DNA of 64,000 bases from Actinoplanes sandaracinus (GTDB taxonomy: Bacteria > Actinomycetota > Actinomycetes > Mycobacteriales > Micromonosporaceae), in NCBI RefSeq assembly GCF_030009775.1, contig NZ_JASCTH010000036.1, positions 1 to 64,000 of the forward strand, in the 5' to 3' direction. Made by a program: the position numbers and the translations under genes. The notes below the pieces were generated by a model that was not told the origin of the DNA, searched no databases, and saw only the letters and a program-made list of their open reading frames with translations. Below, one piece after another: positions 8,247-15,086 of the stretch (position 1 is the first letter of the stretch; each line of letters opens with the position of its first letter).

Positions 8247-8813
8247 ATGGCAGACGAACGTACGGGGGTCGCCTACATCCGCGTTTCCAAGGTCGGCGGC
8301 CGCGGCGATGACCTGATCTCGCCGGAGGTGCAGCGCCATACGATCGACATGCTGGCGGAGCGCGAGGGCATCAGGATCGTCGCGGAGATCCAGGACATCG
8401 ACAAGTCGGGTCGCTACTTCGCCAAGCGGCGGGTGAAGGAAGTCATTCAGGGGGTCTAGGAGGGCCGCTGGTCCTACGTGATTCTTTGGAAGTGGTCGCG
8501 TTGGGGCCGCAACCTCAAGGAGTCGCAGATCCACCTGGCGGCGGTCGAGGAGGTCGGCGGCATCGTGCGCGCCGCGACCGAGGATGTGGACCCGAAGACG
8601 ACGATCGGCCGGTTCACGCGCGACCAGCTGCTGTCGATCGCGCAGCTTCAGTCCGACATGATCTCGGACAGCTGGAAGGAAGCGCAGGACAAGCGTCGAC
8701 GTGACGGCCTTCCCACGGATGGGAAGCCTCGATGGGGATACGTCTACGAGGGCAAGCGGTACCGGGTCGACGAGTCGCTGCGGGAGCCGCGGATCATGAC
8801 AAAGCACTACTAG
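8247..8813 (+). pseudogene. Large serine integrase, broken (amber codon, truncated)
   Basis: The frame begins MADERTGVAYIRVSKVGGRG, the resolvase-type N-terminus with nucleophile Ser14. It reads through IQDIDKSGRYFAKRRV to a TAG at 8457-8459, then continues in the same frame as EGRWSYVILWKWSRWGRNLK, TEDVDPKTTIGRFTRDQLL and DGLPTDGKPRWGYVYEGKRY to a second TAG at 8811. The first stop is a single change from CAG (Gln). The zinc-ribbon and coiled-coil C-terminal domain is missing. Start ATG 8247 has GGGAGGAG upstream; ATG 8229 is also in frame. Such enzymes recombine attP with attB and usually lie beside the attachment site. This one starts 34 bases from the predicted attL palindrome arm. Confidence 0.8.
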
Positions 8814-8940
8814 TGCTGGAGCAGGATGTCTTTGATCAGGTAGAGCACGGCGTGTGGGCGAGGGGTTGCGCGGGGCAGTCGCTGTCCGCGATGCCCCGCC
8901 GCGCCGGTGAGGTCGTGAGGCTCAAGTACCGTGACTTGCC

Positions 8941-9846
8941 GTGATTGAGTCCGAGGTTGAGGTCAGCGAAGATCTGGTCTGCGACTTGCTGCGGGAGCAG
9001 CATCCGGATCTGGCCGATCTGCCCATCCGCGAGGTGGCGGGCGGTTGGGGGAACCAGATGTGGCGCCTCGGGGACGACTTGGCCGTCCGGATGCAGCGGA
9101 TGGACACAAGCCCCGATCTGCAGTTCAAGGAGCGGCGTTGGCTGCCACTGCTGGCCTCACGCCTGCCGCTTCCGATCCCGACTCCGGTGCGCAGCGGTAC
9201 GCCGTCCGAGCGCTTCCCCAAGATGTGGACGGTCATGACATGGGTCGAAGGCACGCCCCTGGACCACACGACGATCGACCGCGGAGACCACGCGGCTGAC
9301 ATGTTGGCGGCGTTCCTCAAGGCGCTGCACGTGGAGGCGCCCGCCGATGCGCCGGGCGCCTCGGACTTCGGCACCCACCCCAAGAACTCCAAGGACGGGT
9401 TCGAGCGCTTTTTGGGGGCCGTGGACCTTGGCGACGTCGGCTTTGCCGAGGACGACATCCGGGCCGTGTGGGACGACGCGGCGGCGGCCCCCGAGTGGCC
9501 GGGACCACGGGTATGGGTGCACGGTGACCTGCATCCCGCGAACGTCGTCGTCGCCGATGGCACGCTGGCGGGGATTATCGACTTCGGCGCGCTTTTCGCC
9601 GGCGATCCGGCGTGGGACCTCGGGGCTGCTTGGCTGCTGTTGCCCGAGGGAGGCGCCTCGCGGTTTTTTGACAGATACGCCCAGGTGGACGAGGCGACGG
9701 TCCGGCGGGCGCGTGGGCTGGCCGTCATGAAGTGCCTGTTCCTGATGCTAATGGGCCAGAACGGGGACCGCGGGCTGCCCGGCGGGAAGTCGAACTGGGG
9801 GCCTCTCGGCCGGTCGGCACTTGATCGTGTCCTGAAGGGCCTTTGA
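8941..9846 (+). CDS. Aminoglycoside phosphotransferase-family kinase
   Basis: The product has 301 residues with the APH/choline-kinase fold. The catalytic loop is VHGDLHPAN (His194, Asp196, Asn201) and the metal-binding DFG is at about 214-216; an N-terminal lobe with GGWGNQMWRL precedes these. Such kinases phosphorylate aminoglycosides, macrolides or small metabolites with ATP/GTP in the cytoplasm; the substrate cannot be read from sequence. The GTG start at 8941 overlaps by GTGA the stop of a short upstream frame (about 8820-8944, ending in RLKYRDLP), so the gene was probably the second member of an operon whose first gene is now a fragment. It is the only apparently intact enzyme of resistance type in the element. 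Confidence 0.75.
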   Translation: MIESEVEVSEDLVCDLLREQHPDLADLPIREVAGGWGNQMWRLGDDLAVRMQRMDTSPDLQFKERRWLPLLASRLPLPIPTPVRSGTPSERFPKMWTVMTWVEGTPLDHTTIDRGDHAADMLAAFLKALHVEAPADAPGASDFGTHPKNSKDGFERFLGAVDLGDVGFAEDDIRAVWDDAAAAPEWPGPRVWVHGDLHPANVVVADGTLAGIIDFGALFAGDPAWDLGAAWLLLPEGGASRFFDRYAQVDEATVRRARGLAVMKCLFLMLMGQNGDRGLPGGKSNWGPLGRSALDRVLKGL

Positions 9847-10066
9847 CGTCGGCCTGAACTGACCAGTTCTCCCGGGTAGCCAGCCAAGCGATCGTTGCGT
9901 TGCCCGCCTGCCAGATCTCGGGTTGCTGAGCGTGACCGGAAGGAGGTTGGCCTGGTCTTTGTTCACGAGTTTCTGGTCCCACCTCGATCGGGTGGATTCG
10001 ATGTTCGCCAGTTTCGGCCCCACCCGAGCCGGTCGGAGCATCTGCTGGTCTGGACGGGGCTCACCG

Positions 10067-10893
10067 ATGCTGCCGATGTCGAAGGTTGATCTGTTCGCGG
10101 CGATCCGCCGGGACACACGCGCTGGTATGTCGGTGCGAGCGATGGCCGGCAAATATCAGGTGAGCCGTCGCACGGTCCGCGCGGCATTGCAGTCGGCGTG
10201 GCCCCAGCCGCGCAAGGCGATGCCGCCGCGGGCGTCGAAGCTGGACGACTTCAAACCGATCATCGACGAGATCTGCGCACGGATCTGGACGCACCCCGCA
10301 AGCAGCGGCACACGGTGACACGGATCTACGACCGGCTGATCGCCGAGCACGGCATGCAGGGCGTCTCCTACTCGGTGGTGCGCCGCTACGTCGCCGACCG
10401 CAAGCCGAAGATCCGGGTCGAGGCTGGGCGAGGTCCGGTCAACGTGTTCTTCCCGCAGACCCACCGCCCGGGCGAGGAAGCAGAGGTCGACTTCGGCGAG
10501 GTCACCATCAACCTGCGCGGCGAGCCGGTGACCTGCATGTTGTTCGCGCTGAGGCTGTCGTTTTCCGGCAAGGCCGTTCACAGAATTTTCGCGTCAGGTG
10601 GGACCGAGGCGTTCCTGGAAGGCCACGTCCACGCCTTCTCGACCCTCGGAGGTGTTCCGGCCGGCAAGATCCGCTACGACAACTTGCGGGCCGCAGTCGC
10701 GCAGGTCCTCGGGTTCTCCCGGCAGCGGGTCGAGACGATCCGGTGGACGGCGTTCCGATCGCACTTCTCAGTCGATGCGTTCTACTGCCAGCCCGGTTTA
10801 CAGGGCGCCCACGAGAAAGGCGGGGTCGAGGGGCAGATCGGCTGGTTCCGGCGCAATCACCTGGTCCCGATCCCTTCTCTGAACTACCCGTGA
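10067..10893 (+). pseudogene. istA (fragment): IstA-like transposase relic of an IS21-family element
   Basis: From ATG 10067 or 10076 the frame reads SKVDLFAAIRRDTRAGMSVR, the helix-turn-helix start of IstA. A one-base deletion near 10272 shifts the frame. The normal sequence then continues: LDAPRKQRHTVTRIYDRLIA, GEEAEVDFGEVTINLRGE (DDE core) and GAHEKGGVEGQIGWFRRNHL (catalytic Glu region). The C-terminal third is missing from about 10875, where the methyltransferase gene on the opposite strand begins. Frameshift and truncation make it inactive. Confidence 0.8.
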
Positions 10894-11537
10894 GGCTTGC
10901 GACGTGCGAAGAGAACCGCGTGTGAGACTTCGCCGTCTGGGTTGCTGAGCAGGAACTGGGCCTCGACCTTGAAACCGGTGTCACGCAGCCAGGCGGCAAC
11001 CTTGTCCGGCTGGCGACGGTGAACGTAAATCTTCATCGGGTGGCCGCCGTAGCCTTCGGTCTTCAGTCGCGAACTGTCGCCCGTGTGAAACAGAAGTTGC
11101 AACAATCCACCTGGGCGCAGGACTCGATGAAAGTGCTCGAAGACGGTCGGTACCTCCTCGTCGGGTATGTGAATCAACGACTGCCATGCGAGCAGACCGG
11201 CCAGTGAGGCGGCCTGGAGGCTCAGGTTCGTCATCGAGCCCACCGCGAATCGGAGGTGCGGGTGGTCGCGCTGTGCGACGGCGATCATCCCCGGGGATAG
11301 GTCGACACCGAAGGCGTCGAGACCGAGTTCGTGCAGATGGGCGGTGATCTGTCCGGGCCCGCAGCCGATGTCCGCTACTGGGCCGCCGCCCGCAGCGCGG
11401 ACACTGTCGGCGAACAACGTGAGAGCCGCGCGTAGGTACTGGAGCTCAGAAAGGGCGTCGCGGATTTGGTTGGCATAGTTGACGGCGACCGTGTCGTAGG
11501 AGGTTCGGGTGTCGGCCAACCAGTTGTCCGCGCTCAT
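10884..11537 (-). CDS. Class I SAM-dependent methyltransferase
   Basis: The product has 217 residues. Motif I is VADIGCGPGQITAHL (SAM-binding glycine loop, about residues 55-70), followed by the acidic end of strand 2 (GVDLSPGM) and motif IV-like sequence (ASLAGLLAWQSLIHI), the Methyltransf_11/25 pattern. It would transfer a methyl group to a small molecule in the cytoplasm; the substrate is unknown. I prefer ATG 11535-11537 (MSADNWLADTRTSYD, the usual N-terminal helix of the family) over the longer open frame to 11576. The 3' end overlaps the istA relic by ten bases, suggesting that the IS21 copy was cut at this gene. Confidence 0.8.
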   Translation of the reverse strand: MSADNWLADTRTSYDTVAVNYANQIRDALSELQYLRAALTLFADSVRAAGGGPVADIGCGPGQITAHLHELGLDAFGVDLSPGMIAVAQRDHPHLRFAVGSMTNLSLQAASLAGLLAWQSLIHIPDEEVPTVFEHFHRVLRPGGLLQLLFHTGDSSRLKTEGYGGHPMKIYVHRRQPDKVAAWLRDTGFKVEAQFLLSNPDGEVSHAVLFARRKPHG

Positions 11538-12033
11538 GACCGGCAGGGTAGTCGAGCATCGTTGAGGAACTGCCACCTCTCGCCGCGGCGACCTATCTCG
11601 ATGCGCTCGACACGCATGTCGCCGCCGAATGCCTCACCACCATCGATCGGCAGGTTGCCTTACCCAGCCGGAGTGTATGCATGAGACAACCGCGATGTAG
11701 AGCAGCGGCCATGGTCGAGCCGGACGGGAACGCCGGCGGATCCACCACTGCGACGCCGCACCGTTGCTGCCGGAGAACGCGGAGTTGACGACGCCATCGC
11801 CGCCAGAGGGAGCCGCGATGGGCTGCTAACCCGGTCGCAGGGGGGAGTCGACCGGACACGGACGGGTCATCCTGATTGGCGGCGGGCTGCCCACCGCCCC
11901 GTTCACAGAGGCTGCCATTCGGCTCGGAGGGGACGACCAGTGTCACTCCGGTAGGTGATCCTGGTCGATGAGGCGTCATCGGGGCCGGCCCAGGCGGATC
12001 TCACAGATATCCGGACCGGATGGGGTGATCGTG
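11538..12033. other. Stretch without a supported gene
   Basis: A forward frame at about 11560-11660 reads PPLAAATYLDALDTHVAAEC, which looks coding, but it has no start of its own and dissolves after 11670; it may be a gene fragment. The remainder contains only short frames. The last 40 bases lead into the recombinase start. Confidence 0.35.
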
Positions 12034-13818
12034 ATGACGCCGCCTGCCGAAGCCCTCGACCTGTTGTCCGCCTGGTTGGTGAGCCCGCCTGCAGCGCGGG
12101 TGCGTGGACGGACCGGACCGCCGCCGACTGGCTCGTTGCGGTTCGCGTTCTACGGGCGGATGTCGACCGTGGAATATCAGGACGACCTGTCGTCCCGGGC
12201 CTGGCAGCACGACAGCGCGGCCCGGCTGATCGCCGGCCATGGTGTGATCGTCGCGAGCTTCTTCGACGTCGGTTGCTCACGGAGCCTGCCCTGGGAACAG
12301 CGGCCGCAGGCCGCAGCCCTGCTCGCGGCGATCGCCGACCCGCACCGGCGGTTCGACGCGATCGTGATCGGAGAGTTCGAACGGGCCTTCTCCGCCGGGC
12401 AATTCGAGGAGCTGATGCCGTTCTTCGCCGCGCACGGCATTCAGGTGTGGCTGCCGGAGGCCGGCGGGCCCATCGACCCGGACGATCCGGTGCACCAGGC
12501 GTTGGTGCTGATGTTGGGGCATCAGTCGCACCGCGAGATTCTGCGGTCGCGGTTCCGCACGACGGCGGCGATGCTGGCCCAGGCCCGCGATCAAGGTCGG
12601 CATCTGGGTGGGCGGCCGCCGTACGGCTACCGCCTCGTTGACGCGGGTCCGCATCCGAACGCGGCGCACGCCCGGTGGGGGAGAAGACTGCACCGTCTGG
12701 ATCCGGATCCGGAGACGGCGCCGACGGTGCGGTGGATGTTCGCGCAGCGTCTGGCCGGCTGCAGTGTGGCGGGGATCGCCCGGACGTTGAACGCCAACGG
12801 TGTTGCGTCGCCCTCGGCCCATGATCGGGCCCGGAATCCGCATCGCAGCGGCGCCGCGTGGACGGTCCGGACGGTCGCGGCGATCCTGGAGAATCCGCGG
12901 TATACCGGCCGGCAGGTGTGGAACCGGCAGGGCATCGATCACCACGAGACCCGGCCGGGGGACAAGAACAGCAGGCCACCGGGGCGTAAGCCGTCGCATC
13001 GGTGGAACCGCCGGGACCAGTGGGTGATCTCCACAGCGGTGGTGCATCCGCCGTTGGTCAGCGAACCGGATTTCCTACGAGCTCAGCAGGTGAGTGCCCT
13101 TGAGGTCCCGGACGACGGCAGTCAGCACCGCTACCGGCTGACCGGGCTGTTGATCTGTGGGTTGTGCGGGCGCCGGATGGAGGGGCAGTGGGTGCACGGC
13201 CGGGCCGGCTATCGCTGCCGGCACGGCTATACCAGTGGCAGCGACGCGCAGCCCGATCGCGCGAAGACGCTGTACGTGCGCGAAGACCACGCCTTCGCGC
13301 AGGCCGTCATCCAGTACGCCAACTTCGCCCGCCTCGAGCCTGAAACGCTCGGACCTGCCGAGTTCGCCGGGCGGTTACGGCAGGAGAAGATCACGGTGAT
13401 GTGCACGCCGGTCAGCATCACCCTCGACACCGGTGCCAGCCCGGCGAAACCCGAGCCGAGCGCCGCGGTGCAAGGTGCCGACCTCGGGCAGCCGCTGGTG
13501 GAGGTCGGTGCCGCGGCGGGGGAGAGGTGCCCCGGCCGGCCGGTCGCTGTTCAGCTCTCGCTGCCGGGCGTGGTGATCCCGCATCAGCGGCAGACAGCAT
13601 TTAACCCCCACCAAGGCCATCCGAAACGTGAACGACCTTGGTGGGGGTTAACGTGTCCGAACCGTCTATACCTTCCGCGTAAAACTGCTGGTGATCGCAC
13701 GCGTGATGTAACTATTGGCGTTCGGCGGTGGTGCGGACATGTCCTTGGCTTCGACATGCCTGAAGTGGCAATTCTGGGAAGGCAGAGTCTACTGCAGCCC
13801 GATCGAGGTGGACTGTAG
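12034..13818 (+). CDS. Large serine recombinase, apparently intact
   Basis: The product has 594 residues. The resolvase catalytic domain (about 35-185) has the nucleophile Ser44 in RFAFYGRMSTVEYQD. A recombinase domain follows, with GRHLGGRPPYGYRL, then AGIARTLNANGVASPS and ENPRYTGRQVWNRQ. A zinc ribbon (CGLCGRRM ... YRCRH, about 376-400) comes next. GTG 12031 and ATG 12034 are adjacent starts. The last 70 or so residues read through a perfect hairpin at 13601-13651 and look unlike a recombinase coiled coil, so the native C-terminus may have been replaced. It could move this element or a nested one; no matching attachment site was found beside it. Many such recombinases occur in actinobacterial islands. 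Confidence 0.75.
   Translation: MTPPAEALDLLSAWLVSPPAARVRGRTGPPPTGSLRFAFYGRMSTVEYQDDLSSRAWQHDSAARLIAGHGVIVASFFDVGCSRSLPWEQRPQAAALLAAIADPHRRFDAIVIGEFERAFSAGQFEELMPFFAAHGIQVWLPEAGGPIDPDDPVHQALVLMLGHQSHREILRSRFRTTAAMLAQARDQGRHLGGRPPYGYRLVDAGPHPNAAHARWGRRLHRLDPDPETAPTVRWMFAQRLAGCSVAGIARTLNANGVASPSAHDRARNPHRSGAAWTVRTVAAILENPRYTGRQVWNRQGIDHHETRPGDKNSRPPGRKPSHRWNRRDQWVISTAVVHPPLVSEPDFLRAQQVSALEVPDDGSQHRYRLTGLLICGLCGRRMEGQWVHGRAGYRCRHGYTSGSDAQPDRAKTLYVREDHAFAQAVIQYANFARLEPETLGPAEFAGRLRQEKITVMCTPVSITLDTGASPAKPEPSAAVQGADLGQPLVEVGAAAGERCPGRPVAVQLSLPGVVIPHQRQTAFNPHQGHPKRERPWWGLTCPNRLYLPRKTAGDRTRDVTIGVRRWCGHVLGFDMPEVAILGRQSLLQPDRGGL
13601..13651. repeat. Perfect 16-bp inverted repeat inside the recombinase 3' end
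   Basis: The arms 13601-13616 and 13636-13651 (TTAACCCCCACCAAGG and its complement) match perfectly around a 19-base spacer. It could be a terminator, a recombination site or the scar of a small inverted-repeat element. The AT-rich outer ends (TTAA) differ from the other hairpins in the window, which are GC-rich throughout. Confidence 0.7.
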
Positions 13819-14088
13819 CGCCCGATTCGGGCCGCACCGGTGTGCTGCGAGTGTTGACCATCAAGGACAACCGCATCCATGAAATTGTGCGTCGAGGGGA
13901 TCACCGTTACCGACGTTTCGTCGGTAGCCACCAGTGTGATCCGTGACGAGCTGACGGGAACGCGGTTCCCTCGCTTGAACGGCATAGACCGCCGCCCATC
14001 GGCGGAACGTCGGATGCCGGGACGGCCGCCCAGTCCGATCGAGTGATCTCGGAGTCACGGAACCGTCCGAGGCCTTCACGTCGACTGA

Positions 14089-14590
14089 GTGTGGCGTCAG
14101 CTCGCCGACATCGCCGACCGGCGCGGCGACCCCGAGCTGACCAGCGGCACCGCCCGAGTCACCGCACCGGCCGCAGCCGCCGACCGCGCCGCCGCGATGG
14201 GCTTCCTCAACGGCCGCATACCGCGTGCCGGGCAGACCGTCCAGATCAATCTTGAAACACTGACCGCCCTGATCCGGGTGCGCCATCCGCCGCCTCGCGG
14301 ACACCGGCTGGCAGATTCTGGTGCGCGCCGACTTCGACCAGGCCGGCCTCTAGCACGTCAACGCCCTGCTCAGCGGAGTGACCACCGCCCTGCCCTGGCG
14401 GATGAACACCGAGGACTACCTGGCCGACCTGGCCGACACACCCGCCGACGACCGCATCCACCTGCGCGCCGACGCCCTGCCACCCACACCCTAGTGCCCG
14501 ACGCTGCAACAGGTCATGGGAGCCAACGGGGTCGCCGCATACGAGGAGAGCCTCATCGAGACCCTTCTCGCCGACCTGATTCAGCCGCCT
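14089..14590 (+). pseudogene. Relic resembling JetD (TIGR02679/DUF2399) of a Wadjet-type defence system
   Basis: The first part (LADIADRRGDPELTSGTARV ... GFLNGRIPRAGQTVQINLET) resembles the N-terminal region of TIGR02679 proteins. After a frame change near 14275 the sequence jumps to a Toprim-like C-terminal part: AIRRLADTGWQILVRADFDQ, AGL, an in-frame TAG (14351-14353), ALPWRMNTEDYLADLADTP, another TAG (14492-14494), then GVAAYEESLIETLLADLIQ. The pattern RGDFDWxGL ... PWRM..xDYL ... EExxLxxLL is characteristic of the DUF2399 nuclease subunit that works with an SMC-like complex (type III Wadjet, family assignment from memory). The middle is deleted and stops interrupt it, so it is dead. No jetA, jetB or jetC remains nearby. 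Confidence 0.55.
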
Positions 14591-14634
14591 TCCCCATAGC
14601 GCGCGCTACGCGCAGACCCATCAATCGACAAGCG

Positions 14635-14880
14635 TTAAATTGGAAGCGCTCCCAATGGGGCGAGCGCCCTCCAGGTTGCCGTATGTGGCGGTAGGGGAGG
14701 GCCTCCGGGGTCGGTCGCGTTGGCGTGGCGCAGCGCCGAGTCTGCGCTGGGGTGGGCTTCCGATCCGGCGACCTGAAACAGGTGGTACCCGTCGGAGTCC
14801 GGGGACCGGTCGGCGACCAGCCACGGCGCCAGAGTCACTGGCGCGCCACTGTGCGGCAGTAGGAACACCTGCCCGGTCAT
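14635..14880 (-). CDS. Possible small protein or gene fragment, weakly supported
   Basis: A reverse frame of 81 residues (MTGQVFLLPHSGAPVTLAPW ... DGYHLFQVAGSEAHPSADSA) reads plausibly as protein for its first 60 residues. Its last codons run through the CebR-like box at 14641-14654, which argues that the natural end is lost or that the frame is accidental. No good ribosome site precedes it and no family is recognised. Confidence 0.3.
   Translation of the reverse strand: MTGQVFLLPHSGAPVTLAPWLVADRSPDSDGYHLFQVAGSEAHPSADSALRHANATDPGGPPLPPHTATWRALAPLGALPI
14641..14654. promoter_or_regulatory. CebR-like box, one mismatch
   Basis: TGGAAGCGCTCCCA differs at one position from the CebR palindrome. 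No gene start follows within 300 bases on either strand, so it may be an orphan left from a lost cellulose-utilisation gene. Confidence 0.6.
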
Positions 14881-15035
14881 TGCCGGGTCGGTGGTCGCCG
14901 CCGGCAGTCCATGGTCCGTGCCGGCGGGCGGGTACGCAGGGACTCAGAGGGCCGGGAGAAGGCCTCTTTTCGGAACTTCGACGTTCATTGATGGCTGAGG
15001 GTTGTGTTTTATGTCCGGGAGATTACAGGATGTCG

Positions 15036-15049
15036 TGGGAGCGCTCCCG
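15036..15049. promoter_or_regulatory. CebR-like operator of the intact GH5 cellulase
   Basis: TGGGAGCGCTCCCG matches the CebR palindrome in 13 of 14 positions and lies 37 bases before the GTG start at 15087, nearly the same spacing as the box of the interrupted cellulase (41 bases). Confidence 0.8.
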
Positions 15050-15086
15050 CATTCTCGTCCCCGATCCCCCATGAAGGAGTTCGAGC

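Noticed and set aside
13584..13985. Reverse frame of 133 codons after the second recombinase
   Set aside because: It reads through the perfect inverted repeat, has no ribosome site and no recognisable sequence.
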